Notes: generated by a model not told the origin, from the sequence alone. Positions 8,214 to 16,784 are shown, numbered from the stretch's first letter. The stretch is 35,164 nucleotides of DNA from Calditrichaceae bacterium (GCA_016928315.1 JAFGKZ010000121.1:1-35164), one strand, 5' to 3'. A program made the numbers and translations.

Positions 8214-8951
8214 ATGACAGTATTACCATTTAAAACCAGACAAAATATAATAGCGACTTTGCCAATATTACTGATTGGATTTGGAATTACTGGTGGTTGC
8301 TTGATTGCAGGTGGAGCCTGCTTTGAGATACCTTCATGGCGACTTTATTCTGGAATTGTGTTTGGTGGATTAATATCTCTATTTATTGGATTTGTTGGAG
8401 TTCTTGGTTTGATAAAAAAAATTCCAGATTGGAGTATAATATGGATTGCAATTTCTGTGATTGGTTTCTTGGTACTGATAAATTTTGCTTCGTCATTCGG
8501 ATTACCGTCTTTCATTGAGATTATAGTACTATTATTTTCAATCATCACTGGGCTGACTATTTTGTACTTGATTTCAAAAAAATCATGGCAAATTGCTGGA
8601 CTATTTGGAATTGGTTTGTCTACAGCTTTGTCCTTGATTTTGTTTTTTATGGCTACTAATATATCGCACGATGTGATTAAAATAGGATACTTTGATTTGT
8701 TAATTGGACTTGTAATGAGCGGATTGATATTTTTATACTTGAGAAGCACAAATCAAATTAAAGTATTGACACTTTTTGTTTTTATGATTTTAAATAGCGT
8801 TCTGATTTTCATATTTGATAATAGCATGCTAAAACTAAATCATGAGAGCCAATTGATTTATTTAATAATATTCTCAAATGGATTACTTTTTAGTGGAATT
8901 GCATTTCATTATGTGATTCGATTGATAAACAGACTGATAAGAAAGAAATAA
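8214..8951 (+). CDS. Hypothetical multi-pass membrane protein
   Basis: This 245-residue, strongly hydrophobic protein has about seven predicted membrane helices, near residues 14-34, 42-66, 73-92, 97-116, 124-145, 155-172 and 180-240 (the last stretch may be two helices). It ends in a basic tail (RLINRLIRKK). I recognise no family. Codon use is markedly more AT-rich than in genes outside the island. The gene is flanked by exact 10-base inverted repeats (8139-8148 and 8953-8962), so it looks like an acquired single-gene cassette. No adjacent gene suggests a function, and the start ATG lacks a good Shine-Dalgarno. Confidence 0.6.
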   Translation: MTVLPFKTRQNIIATLPILLIGFGITGGCLIAGGACFEIPSWRLYSGIVFGGLISLFIGFVGVLGLIKKIPDWSIIWIAISVIGFLVLINFASSFGLPSFIEIIVLLFSIITGLTILYLISKKSWQIAGLFGIGLSTALSLILFFMATNISHDVIKIGYFDLLIGLVMSGLIFLYLRSTNQIKVLTLFVFMILNSVLIFIFDNSMLKLNHESQLIYLIIFSNGLLFSGIAFHYVIRLINRLIRKK

Positions 8952-8952
8952 C

Positions 8953-9138
8953 TGGGCACAACACACAATATAGCCAATAAGGATTTCGGTTGTATGCGAA
9001 GGATTGCAGCCCGCTTCAATCCGCCGGCTGGCGGATGCAACCTGATAGAAAATCGCCCGCACCCGGCAACTTTTCATACCGCCAACCGCTGCAGGCAAGC
9101 CTGACGAACCGCAGTGCAATCAAGAAACAGATTATAAG
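8953..9138. repeat. Structured intergenic cassette-type repeat, copy A
   Basis: This 186-base spacer opens with TGGGCACAACAC and contains a CCGCCggctGGCGG hairpin near 9021-9034. It carries GCAACtTTTCATACCGCCAA at 9066-9085. The spacer at 10466-10645 has the same landmarks: ACAACAC at 10480-10486 (here 8958-8964), and the 20-base motif with one mismatch at 10582-10601. Spacing between landmarks is nearly equal (108 and 102 bases). The two spacers are diverged copies of one structured element, similar in style to integron-type cassette junctions. Confidence 0.55.
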
Positions 9139-9879
9139 ATGATCTTAGCATCAGGACAGACAAAACCAAAACAAGGAGATATTGAATCCAATTTGATTGA
9201 CCATTATAAGATGATTGATTTGGCTTCAAAAAACAATGTCGATTTGATTGTCTTTCCCGAAATGTCAATAACCGGATACGAAAGAGAAAAAGCAAGGAAT
9301 TTGGCATTTACCAAAACCGATTCAAGATTAGATAAGTTGCGCCAATTATCGGTTGATAAAAAAATGATTCTGATTGTCGGCGCACCAGTTCTGATTAATG
9401 ATAAATTATACATTGGAGCATTTGTTTTAAAACCAGACCATTCTATTTCAATTTACACGAAACAGCATCTACATTCAGGAGAAGAAAAATTTTTCGACTC
9501 CTCATTTGATAATAATCCATTGATTAACTTAAAGAATGAGAAAATTTCTATTGCAATTTGTGCTGATATTGTAAATCCGAAACATGCTGACAATGCAAAT
9601 AAGAATGGCTCCACACTTTATATTGCGAGCATTTTTTTTACGCCAAATGGGATTGCGGATGCTCATAAAACACTTTCTGATTATTCAAAACAATATAGCA
9701 TGAATGTATTAATGGCGAATTATTGCGGACAATCATGGGGTCTTGATTCTGGTGGACAGAGTGCATTTTGGGATAATAATGGTAATTTGATAGCAAACTT
9801 GGATAAAACAGATTCTGGACTATTAATCGTTGAAAACGCTAATAATAAATGGATTGGAATAACTTTAAACTATGAGTAA
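9139..9879 (+). CDS. Carbon-nitrogen hydrolase (nitrilase superfamily)
   Basis: The 246-residue protein has the nitrilase-fold catalytic triad in its usual settings: Glu41 in VFPEMSITGY, Lys108 in YTKQHLH and Cys141 in ICADIVNPKH. The enzyme should cleave a non-peptide C-N bond (amidase or carbamoylase type) in the cytoplasm; the substrate is unknown. The family often runs 260-300 residues, so this is a compact member. The start ATG at 9139 gives MILASGQTKPKQGDIESNL, matching the family's first strand and GDI motif. No Shine-Dalgarno is visible, as expected for a cassette-borne gene. It overlaps the next gene by 8 bases, suggesting translational coupling and a shared task. AT-rich codon use suggests transfer. 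Confidence 0.85.
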   Translation: MILASGQTKPKQGDIESNLIDHYKMIDLASKNNVDLIVFPEMSITGYEREKARNLAFTKTDSRLDKLRQLSVDKKMILIVGAPVLINDKLYIGAFVLKPDHSISIYTKQHLHSGEEKFFDSSFDNNPLINLKNEKISIAICADIVNPKHADNANKNGSTLYIASIFFTPNGIADAHKTLSDYSKQYSMNVLMANYCGQSWGLDSGGQSAFWDNNGNLIANLDKTDSGLLIVENANNKWIGITLNYE

Positions 9880-10465
9880 AAAAGTAATATTATTTCTTGC
9901 ACAAGGATTTGAAGAATATGAAGCTGGAGTTTTTACCGATGTTATTGGCTGGAGTCGAGTGGTGGGGACAGAACCAGTTGAAATGATTACAACGGGGCTT
10001 AGACCTGAGATAAAATGTAAATGGAATTTCAATGTTCGCCCTGAATTAGAATTTGACGAAATAAACCCAAAAGATTATGATGCATTGGCAATTCCAGGAG
10101 GATTTGAAGACGCAGGATTCTATGAAGATGCTTATGATGAACGGTTTCTTAACTTGATACGGGAGTTTGATAAAGATGAAAAGATAATCGCGGCTGTTTG
10201 TGCAGCTGCCATGCCAGTTGGAAAATCAGGTGTTTTAACAGGTAGAAAAGCAACTACCTATGATTTATGTGATGGCTTAAGGAGAAAACAACTTGCGGAT
10301 TTTGGGGCAAATGTTCAAGATAAGCATATAGTAATTGATGAGAACATTATAACATCGACTGGACCGGCAACTGGTTTAGATGTTGCATTTAAACTATTGG
10401 AAATGTTGACATCAATAAAAAATGTAGATGAAATAAAAATTCACATGAGATTTACGAATAAATGA
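9872..10465 (+). CDS. DJ-1/PfpI-family protein
   Basis: The 197-residue protein has the class I glutamine-amidotransferase-like fold of the DJ-1/PfpI family. It begins with KVILFLAQGFEEYEA (conserved acidic residue of the nucleophile site) and has the nucleophile elbow AAVCAAAMP with Cys110. A TGRKATTYDLC segment and a TSTGPATGLDVAFKLLE segment follow, which are hallmarks of the YajL/DJ-1 branch. Proposed roles in the family include glyoxalase, deglycase and chaperone activity, so no single function is safe. The ATG lies inside the end of the nitrilase gene, so both are probably made from one message. The length is normal for the family. Confidence 0.85.
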   Translation: MSKKVILFLAQGFEEYEAGVFTDVIGWSRVVGTEPVEMITTGLRPEIKCKWNFNVRPELEFDEINPKDYDALAIPGGFEDAGFYEDAYDERFLNLIREFDKDEKIIAAVCAAAMPVGKSGVLTGRKATTYDLCDGLRRKQLADFGANVQDKHIVIDENIITSTGPATGLDVAFKLLEMLTSIKNVDEIKIHMRFTNK

Positions 10466-10645
10466 CAAAAGACCAGCCTACAACACGCGGTCATAAAACA
10501 TTGCGCAGATAGTGCTATATTTGAACGAAATAACATTTAATTAAAAGCTTAGCGGGTTGATAAATTTGAGCTTCGAAATGCGCAACGTTTCATACCGCCA
10601 AACCCTTAGTGGAAATAAACCGGAACACACCATCTTTTAAAAATT
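10466..10645. repeat. Structured intergenic cassette-type repeat, copy B
   Basis: This spacer shares its start motif (ACAACAC, 10480-10486) and the 20-base GCAACgTTTCATACCGCCAA motif (10582-10601) with the spacer at 8953-9138, at nearly the same spacing. It marks the right edge of the AT-rich cassette island. The middle portion has diverged completely from copy A, as expected when structure rather than sequence is conserved. Confidence 0.55.
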
Positions 10646-11428
10646 ATGAAAATTATAAAAACAGCCTTAGATAAAATTAATAAATACCGGACGGATTATT
10701 TAAATTCATTACCTGAATTCCAGGAATTGTTCATAGAGTTAATGATTCCTGCATCCGATTGCTATTCCCTGCAAGTGGATAACAAAGAGATTGGTTATGC
10801 GATCCGGAATAAGGAAGGCGTTCTGATTGAGTTCTATGTAATCAATAAATTCATACCGGACAGTAACAAATATTTTAAACAGGTTCTAAATGAATTATCT
10901 ATAAGCGATATTTATTGTAAATCATTTGATGCTCTTTTACTAAGCAATTGTCTGTTAAATTCTCTACCCTATTCAATTCTGGGTGTATTGTATCGCGATT
11001 TTACTGAGCCATTAGTAAAGATAGATACACAGCTAAAAATGCAAAAGGCTGACCTTTCATCCGCGGAGTTTTTACAGATACAGGATGATTCTATCAAGGT
11101 ACTTTTCGAAACAGATCAGCAATTAATTGATTTCATTACAAATGAGAATGTTTTAGAGTTTTACACAAATGATGAATTTGTTGGCTGTGGTATGGTACTC
11201 CGGACACACGCTGACTGGAATTATTGTGATCTGGGCGTATGGGTTAAGTCTGAAAAAAGAGGGAATGGTATTGGTTCTCAGATCGTTTTAAAGCTGAGAG
11301 CGTTTGCTGTCAACCATAACATGAAACCAAGCTGCGGATGCGCCATAGAGAATATGGCATCGCAAAAAATGATTGAAAAAAGCGGATTTGTAAGCAGGTA
11401 TAAACTGATTAATTTTAAAGTAAAATGA
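10646..11428 (+). CDS. GNAT-family N-acetyltransferase
   Basis: The 260-residue protein has an N-terminal region of about 140 residues without recognised motifs and a C-terminal GNAT domain at about 150-255. The acetyl-CoA binding signature is seen as VWVKSEKRGNGIGSQIVLKLR (R/Q-x-x-G-x-G/A pattern as RGNGIG), followed by a strand and the helix CAIENMASQKMIEKSGF, where Asn and the GF ending are typical. The acceptor substrate is unknown. The N-terminal half may be a degenerate second GNAT domain, as such tandem forms are common, but I cannot confirm this. The gene begins just after cassette repeat B and precedes a DUF4256 gene on the same strand. Confidence 0.75.
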   Translation: MKIIKTALDKINKYRTDYLNSLPEFQELFIELMIPASDCYSLQVDNKEIGYAIRNKEGVLIEFYVINKFIPDSNKYFKQVLNELSISDIYCKSFDALLLSNCLLNSLPYSILGVLYRDFTEPLVKIDTQLKMQKADLSSAEFLQIQDDSIKVLFETDQQLIDFITNENVLEFYTNDEFVGCGMVLRTHADWNYCDLGVWVKSEKRGNGIGSQIVLKLRAFAVNHNMKPSCGCAIENMASQKMIEKSGFVSRYKLINFKVK

Positions 11429-11488
11429 ATTACAATTTTTTATCATTGCAGGCACATCGAGGTAACATACTTTGGTAATGGGGGAAAT

Positions 11489-12040
11489 ATGAAGTTATCG
11501 CCAGAACAAGTCGGGGTATTAATCGGAACATTAAAAACCCGGTTTGAGAAAAACATAACCCGTCACAAAGATTTTGCTTGGGCTAAAATTCAGGCAAGCC
11601 TGGAAGCCAATCCGGAAAAACTGTGGCCACTCAGCGAAATGGAAAGAACGGGCGGTGAACCCGATGTGGTGGATTATAATGATAAGTCGGGTGAGTTCAT
11701 TTTTTACGATTGTTCGGCGGAAAGTCCCGCAGGACGCAGAAGTGTGTGTTATGACCCGGAGGCCCTTGAGTCCAGAAAAGAACATAAACCCAAACACAGC
11801 GCGATTGGCATGGCGATCGAAATGGGTATTGAGCTTCTAACGGAAGAACAGTACCGGCGCCTGCAACAACTTGGCAAGTTCGACACAAAATCATCCAGCT
11901 GGGTTAAAACCCCGGCTGAAATCAGGAAATTGGGCGGCGCCCTCTTTTGTGACCGCCGCTATGATCATGTATTCTTGTATCATAATGGCGCGGAATCCTA
12001 CTATGCCGCGAGGGGATTCCGGGGATTGCTGAAGGTTTAA
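11489..12040 (+). CDS. DUF4256 family protein
   Basis: The 183-residue soluble protein matches my memory of the DUF4256 family across its length, with GEPDVVDYNDKSGEFIFYDCSAESPAGRRS near residues 55-85, MAIEMGIELLTEEQYRRLQ near 110-128 and LGGALFCDRRYDHVFLYHNGAESYYAARGFRG at the C-terminus. The function of the family is unknown. There are no signal peptide and no membrane segments. A GGGGG run about 6 bases before the ATG serves as Shine-Dalgarno. Base composition is higher in GC than the cassette island to the left, so the gene looks like part of the resident chromosome. It converges on the AraC regulator, 23 bases away. Confidence 0.75.
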   Translation: MKLSPEQVGVLIGTLKTRFEKNITRHKDFAWAKIQASLEANPEKLWPLSEMERTGGEPDVVDYNDKSGEFIFYDCSAESPAGRRSVCYDPEALESRKEHKPKHSAIGMAIEMGIELLTEEQYRRLQQLGKFDTKSSSWVKTPAEIRKLGGALFCDRRYDHVFLYHNGAESYYAARGFRGLLKV

Positions 12041-12063
12041 TATTATTACAAACATTTTTGGAT

Positions 12064-12927
12064 TCATTCAACCGGAATATAAATTTCACTTTCGGATTCG
12101 GGATTGTAAGGTCCTAAGCATTTTTCACCATAAAATTCAAAATTAAACGATTTGGTAAGTTTATATTCTGTTTCCGGTAAAAACTGATTATAGATGTATT
12201 TGTAAGTATAGCCTACTTTATTGGCCAATCCTTTATGAATAAAACGCAAATATTTGGATTTTGGTATGATTTTAATAACAAACTGAGGCGGTACTTCATT
12301 GATATCACTTATCTCTGCCCCAATGAAAAAATACAATCCCCCTAATTCCTGATTCTCAGACCAATATTGAACCTGATAAAATCGTTCAGGTATTAAACGA
12401 CTTTTAATATTTTGCACTTCCTGCATCAGTTGATTCCATTCTATTGACAGATCCATAATTTTTGAATCATCCGCAATAAAAAATGCTATACCGGTTAATA
12501 TTATCTGCGGTAATTCGATAAGTTCAGGCGGTGTGTTTTTAGTTTTCTCTGATTGATACATGTATTCTTCTGTTATCGGATTTACTGCAGGCAAACTGGC
12601 TAATGAAATCCCATTTCTAATCTGGCTCGGACTGATGCCAAACTGTTTTTTGAATGAACGTGTAAAAGCCTCATGACTGTTAAACTGATAATCATAGGCA
12701 ATTTCAATGATCTTTCTGTCGGGATTTTTTAAATCCTTTATAGATTCAGTCAGGCGTCGCTGTTGCAAATAGGTCTTCGGGGAAAATCCAGTTACTGACT
12801 GGAACAGGCGGATAAAATGATAAAGCGAATAATAAATTGAATTAGCCATATCCAGAACGCTGATGTCGTTTTTTAAATTACTTTCTATAAATTGCACTGA
12901 TTTTAGAATGATATTTTTATTATTCAT
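12064..12927 (-). CDS. AraC-family regulator with GyrI-like effector domain
   Basis: The 287-residue protein has an N-terminal AraC DNA-binding domain (about residues 1-107), with two helix-turn-helix units. The second is marked by IIEIAYDYQFNSHEAFTRSFKKQFGISPSQIR. The C-terminal half (about 130-287) resembles the GyrI/Rob effector-binding domain and ends with FEFYGEKCLGPYNPESESEIYIPVE. This arrangement is that of Rob/SoxS-like and MarA-like multidrug or stress regulators, in which a small hydrophobic ligand is sensed by the GyrI-like fold. Targets cannot be deduced; the neighbouring minus-strand genes lie upstream of it and are separated by a repeat. Confidence 0.85.
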   Translation of the reverse strand: MNNKNIILKSVQFIESNLKNDISVLDMANSIYYSLYHFIRLFQSVTGFSPKTYLQQRRLTESIKDLKNPDRKIIEIAYDYQFNSHEAFTRSFKKQFGISPSQIRNGISLASLPAVNPITEEYMYQSEKTKNTPPELIELPQIILTGIAFFIADDSKIMDLSIEWNQLMQEVQNIKSRLIPERFYQVQYWSENQELGGLYFFIGAEISDINEVPPQFVIKIIPKSKYLRFIHKGLANKVGYTYKYIYNQFLPETEYKLTKSFNFEFYGEKCLGPYNPESESEIYIPVE

Positions 12928-13054
12928 TATTTGATTCCATAATAACTGACATGCAAATTAAATTTAAAGTCCCTCTGTTACAAGAGACAGTGTTAATCTC
13001 TTTAATATAAAAACGGAAAAATATTATTATTGAATGTTTTAAATAACCCTCCTC

Positions 13055-13099
13055 ATTCGCCAACTGGCGAATTCCCCCTCCCTGATTTTCAGGGAGGGG
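13055..13099. repeat. Twin hairpin palindromic element (CCCCTCCCTGA...TCAGGGAGGGG)
   Basis: There are two adjacent perfect stems. ATTCGCCA/TGGCGAAT (13055-13062 with 13065-13072) comes first, then an 11-base stem 13075-13085 with 13089-13099 and a TTT loop. The second stem shares its CCCTCCCT/AGGGAGGG core with the element at 3845-3896. The element lies between TrmO-like and AraC genes, both on the minus strand. A further inverted GGCGGCGCC run follows at about 13111-13119. It looks like a REP-type dispersed element. Confidence 0.55.
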
Positions 13100-13200
13100 C
13101 AGGCTTGTCCGGCGGCGCCAGCCAGACGAAGGTAGGTTGTTCAATCATACTCAAATTCAAGTTTTGCATAATTGTAATTTATTCAAACTAACAAAAACCT

Positions 13201-13677
13201 TTAAAAATTAAACTCGGCTGCCCAGTTAAATTCAGCCGTATCCTCATCCCACTCCGGCCAGTGTTTGCACCAGTCAGGAACTGTGCAGTCTTTTACTCGC
13301 TCACTTTTATGATAGGGTTTAATATCTATCACCGGCGTTCCATCCTCGGCGTCGATATAGGGTGTCTCTATAATCCCTTTTTCATAATCGATTTTTTGTA
13401 CAAATATATTGGTAATGAGCACCGGATTCGGACGAACCGGCGAACGGGTTGCAAAGATGCCAATTTTATCCGGTCCTGTTTTATAGGGTTTTTCTCCAAC
13501 GAGCATGGCTCGATGCTCCGGTGTTGCATAAAGATGGCCCCACCAGATCACCTGCAAATGACTGAATCCATCCAGATTTGTTAAGGCTGGTTTGAATTCC
13601 TTATTTAGTTCAATTTGAAAAGAACCATTTTTTGATCGGACAAATCCGATGGGTTTGATGTCTATTTTAGTTTCCAT
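13201..13677 (-). CDS. trmO: TrmO/TsaA-family tRNA methyltransferase
   Basis: The 158-residue protein is a single TsaA-like beta-barrel domain. It has the IGFVRS start, the LDGFSHLQVIWWGHL core, the GIFATRSPVRPNP signature (residues about 80-92) and the DGTPVIDIKPY segment. TrmO uses S-adenosylmethionine to N6-methylate t6A37 in certain tRNAs. Canonical E. coli TrmO has a C-terminal extension (about 235 residues); this version is the short form, found in archaea and many bacteria, so activity is likely but not certain. A GGAGG Shine-Dalgarno lies 5-6 bases before the ATG at 13677. No partner genes are evident. Confidence 0.8.
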   Translation of the reverse strand: METKIDIKPIGFVRSKNGSFQIELNKEFKPALTNLDGFSHLQVIWWGHLYATPEHRAMLVGEKPYKTGPDKIGIFATRSPVRPNPVLITNIFVQKIDYEKGIIETPYIDAEDGTPVIDIKPYHKSERVKDCTVPDWCKHWPEWDEDTAEFNWAAEFNF

Positions 13678-13872
13678 GTTTCCTCCATTATGGTTTATTT
13701 GCCACTGAGAGCACTGAGTAATCTTTAAATATAATATCCTTCTCTGTATACTCTATGGCTGGTTTTATTATTGATTACCTGATAACTGTGGAAAAAATAG
13801 GTAAGCAAAATTATATAAGCTTGATATGGATTGCTAAAATGGTATAGACTAATTGATAATTATTGCGGATTT

Positions 13873-14616
13873 TTAATATTCAGGTTTATGGCAGATAAAA
13901 ACCCGGGTCAGGTATTCGCCCTCTTGCATAAGAGAATCATCATACAAATGATTCGGTCGTTCCTGTTTTACCTGGAATCCTGTTTCGTTAAACAATCTCA
14001 ACCATGTATCAAGATCAAACAAACCGAGCTTAAACGAAGCGATGAATATCTCCGGTTTGCCCGATTTTCTGACCAGACAGGCAACCGTTGACTCATAGGT
14101 ATTATTGAATGGTTCGGGAATTTAGTTGTTTTCAAACATAGTGATTTCAAGGTTGTCTTTTTTACCGGAATAGACAAAATTATTGGCTTTGAATTCTTCT
14201 TTAATATGGCCAAGAATGATACAAAGTCCTCCCGGCTTCAAATGCTGATACGCAGTTCGGATTGCTGATCTTAACTCCTGAACAGTCTGCGTGTGATCTA
14301 TAGAATCTGGAATAGCCACAGCATCAAATAGTGTCTCCAGTTTAACCGAGCGCATATCATCGCAATAATAATCGACTTCCGGATTTATTTCCCTGGCTAT
14401 TTTTGGCATGTCAGGACTCAGGTCAACTCCCGTTACCTCGAAATGTTTTTTGAACGTATGATCGTGAAATCCGGTGCCGCAGCCAAAATGAAGAAGACTT
14501 TTAACTTCCAGTTTAGCATTTTTCTTAATGATATTACAGAGGGCTTCTACCTCTTCCGCCGCATCCTGAGGTGAAGAAAGAATGGCGTCAATCCAGGTCA
14601 AATCATAATAAAGCAT
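13873..14616 (-). pseudogene. Class I SAM-dependent methyltransferase interrupted by an in-frame TAA
   Basis: The N-terminal part has the Rossmann methyltransferase motifs: LLHFGCGTGFHDHTF (SAM-binding loop, about residues 38-52), VTGVDLSPDMPKIA (motif post I), YYCDDMRSVKL, and LKPGGLCIILGH. The frame stops at TAA (14122-14124) after ITMFENN. Reading straight through it gives 83 further residues without another stop, beginning IPEPFNNTYESTVACLV and ending RVFICHKPEY, with its own stop at 13873-13875. The downstream sequence is that expected for the C-terminal beta-sheet cap of such enzymes. A single base change (for example AAA or CAA to TAA) would explain it. The gene is probably inactive or freshly broken; sequencing error is the other explanation. 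TAA is not a recoding codon, so Sec or Pyl insertion is not considered. The start is taken at ATG 14616. Confidence 0.75.
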
Positions 14617-14691
14617 TACCAATATTTTTATCCGGCATCATTATCCCCAATTTTACTTGAAATTAAAAAATGATTTATCACCATTATTGAA

Positions 14692-15183
14692 TTACAGTTC
14701 CTTCAGCATAATATGATCATTCTCATTTGTTCTGATTATTTTGAAACCTGTTCTCTGATATAAATTAACCGCCGGATTGCGTTTATCCACACTTAAGGAA
14801 ATTGAATTAAAACCAGATCCATTTAAATACTTATAAAATGCGCCCAACAACAGTGTGCCGACACCTTTATTTCTGTATGACTTATCAACCGCAATGGAAA
14901 GTTCCGGAATATCTTCAGATACATATACAAAACCCTTGTTATTTTCATTATATAACCGGCACCAGACAGCCCCGATCTTTTCGCCTTTATATTCTGCGAT
15001 CAGACAATGATCGCCAGATCTGCCCCAGTTTTTATAATATTTACATAGTTCCGGCAGGTTAATAATATCTTTCGGAGCTGGCGGTTCATTTTTAAGAACA
15101 AAAACAGACTGGTAGGTCATTTCCTTTAAAAAGACAGATTCATCCTGGTTTAGTTCTCGTATTTGGATTTTTGATAGGTTCAT
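14692..15183 (-). CDS. GNAT-family N-acetyltransferase
   Basis: The protein is about 163 residues long and has the GNAT acetyl-CoA binding motif SYRNKGVGTLLLGAFYKYL in its middle and the helix-strand ending SLSVDKRNPAVNLYQRTGFKII, both hallmarks of the family. The acceptor is unknown. A longer reading would begin at 15207 inside the preceding glycosyltransferase gene (MANIFEIIM...). I prefer the ATG at 15183 (MNLSKIQIRELNQ), which begins just after that gene's stop and starts at the first family strand. The gene follows the GT39 gene by 2 bases, so the two are probably co-transcribed, and the broken methyltransferase lies 75 bases further on. Confidence 0.8.
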   Translation of the reverse strand: MNLSKIQIRELNQDESVFLKEMTYQSVFVLKNEPPAPKDIINLPELCKYYKNWGRSGDHCLIAEYKGEKIGAVWCRLYNENNKGFVYVSEDIPELSIAVDKSYRNKGVGTLLLGAFYKYLNGSGFNSISLSVDKRNPAVNLYQRTGFKIIRTNENDHIMLKEL

Positions 15184-15185
15184 TA

Positions 15186-16784
15186 TTATTTCAAAGATAT
15201 TTGCCAAACGGGATAAAGATGCTTCATTTCCAGTGAATCCATCCTGGAACCAAATTGCCCTTTCAGATTTCCAATCAGATCTTTTGACGCATGAATAACA
15301 AATACAGCTTCATAATCATTACCTGCGATCTTTTCTTCAACATTGGCGATATCCGGGGAAGCATAAAGTACATCAATATTATCCGAATCACACTCATTTA
15401 GTACTACCATAAAATTGTTCAAATGCTTAACAAAATCCGTAATGACCAGAGTATGATTCGAGCGAGTTAGTAATTGAGCATCGCTGAGATCTTCTTTGCA
15501 GTCATGACGGGTCATCCAGCACCGGTCCTGAGATAAGATTCGGATAGAAGATAAACCCAATAAGATAATTACCGTAAAGATGATGAAATGAACTAATTTA
15601 CCATCCTTAATTTTACCGCCCAGATAATTAGCCATCAATAATACTATTCCGGTAAGACTGATCAGTTGATAGCGCCACATAGCTGATAACCAGCTGTTCC
15701 GGATAAGATCCAGTATATAGTAGAATAACATACTTGGCAGGATCGTAATCAGAATAAAGTATTTTACTTCCCGGGATGACTTCCTGAATAAATAAATAAA
15801 AGCAATTATCAGACAGACCAGTGTTGCAACCATTAGTAAAAATGAAATCCCCATCATCGGATCCTGAAATCCTGTCGGGCCGCCAGTATATTGGCTCCAA
15901 TCAACCAGATATGAAAAGAGTTGCGTGGCTCCCATTAACTGCACTATCAATAGGATTATAGGATTCAATCCGGAATCTTTATTAATTTGCCAGGACATGG
16001 CCTGAATTATTTCACTCCGATTTACAAACATGGAATATATCCAAGGGGAGTAAATTAAAAGCATTATACCGACACTTATTCCAAAATGCAGCCTCGACTC
16101 TCGTTTGAAGATCAGCATATATAATAAGTGTCCCAATATTACAATCCCGGAAATGACCGAAGTATAGAAGGATAGAATGCCTGCTATAGTGTATAGAATC
16201 CACCATTTTAACTGATTATGCTCCAATGCCTTTAAAAACAGATAATGAGAAAGTATGATGAATAAAGCCCACAAAATATAATAACGGGATTCCCGGGCAA
16301 ACAGGTGGAACGTCGGAGATACCGAGTATAAACTAATGGTAACCCAGGCCATCAAATCCGATTTAAAAAGTTGTTTTGCTAATAAAAATAAAACCGGCAG
16401 AGAGATGATAAAAATAAATATGGAGAACAAACGATAATCCATGGGACTATCGCCAATTAGGCGATACCAGATCATCAAGGGCACATAGTGCAGCGGCGTT
16501 AAATGGGTGTCTGAAAACAATCCCACAAGCTGGTTTCCGATCGAATAATTCTGAGTATTCAGATGAAGCAGATCATTATACATTTTACTGCTGTTAATTT
16601 CATTTTGGGGGATTAGTTTATCGTATTGACTTAATGGGATACCGGAGGTATGAAGCATAGTGGATATCTCATCTTCCCAGAAAAGCCGGTTATCGATTTG
16701 ATGGAATTTCAAACTGACGCCGATTAAAGTAATAATGATGTAAAGATAAGGACGCTTTAGAAAATCTTTAGTTGAATTGATCAA
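15186..16784 (-). CDS. GT39-like (PMT/ArnT-type) membrane glycosyltransferase
   Basis: The 532-residue protein has about 11-12 predicted membrane helices. The first is at about residues 12-29, followed by FHQIDNRLFWEDEISTML with the acidic WEDE motif in the first periplasmic loop, where GT39/GT83 enzymes carry their catalytic Asp/Glu. A periplasmic-type loop region with LHYVPLMIWYRLIGDSPMDYRLFS (about 95-120) matches the LHPPLYY/RL-S pattern. The C-terminal 110 residues are soluble. Such enzymes transfer sugars from a polyprenyl-phosphate donor to lipids or proteins on the outer face of the inner membrane; donor and acceptor are unknown. The start is TTG at 16784, backed by AAAGGG 7 bases upstream, with no nearby in-frame ATG. 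Confidence 0.8.
   Translation of the reverse strand: MINSTKDFLKRPYLYIIITLIGVSLKFHQIDNRLFWEDEISTMLHTSGIPLSQYDKLIPQNEINSSKMYNDLLHLNTQNYSIGNQLVGLFSDTHLTPLHYVPLMIWYRLIGDSPMDYRLFSIFIFIISLPVLFLLAKQLFKSDLMAWVTISLYSVSPTFHLFARESRYYILWALFIILSHYLFLKALEHNQLKWWILYTIAGILSFYTSVISGIVILGHLLYMLIFKRESRLHFGISVGIMLLIYSPWIYSMFVNRSEIIQAMSWQINKDSGLNPIILLIVQLMGATQLFSYLVDWSQYTGGPTGFQDPMMGISFLLMVATLVCLIIAFIYLFRKSSREVKYFILITILPSMLFYYILDLIRNSWLSAMWRYQLISLTGIVLLMANYLGGKIKDGKLVHFIIFTVIILLGLSSIRILSQDRCWMTRHDCKEDLSDAQLLTRSNHTLVITDFVKHLNNFMVVLNECDSDNIDVLYASPDIANVEEKIAGNDYEAVFVIHASKDLIGNLKGQFGSRMDSLEMKHLYPVWQISLK

Noticed and set aside
8953-9138. Classical integron attC site
   Set aside because: The core GTTRRRY/RYYYAAC motifs do not match and no integrase gene is in the window; only a cassette-like spacer is claimed.
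12920-13144. 74-residue minus-strand frame upstream of the AraC gene
   Set aside because: It runs through the palindromic repeat and shows no protein-like conservation pattern.
14122-14124. Recoding (Sec or Pyl) at the internal stop of the methyltransferase
   Set aside because: The codon is TAA, which is not used for either amino acid, so a mutation is more likely.
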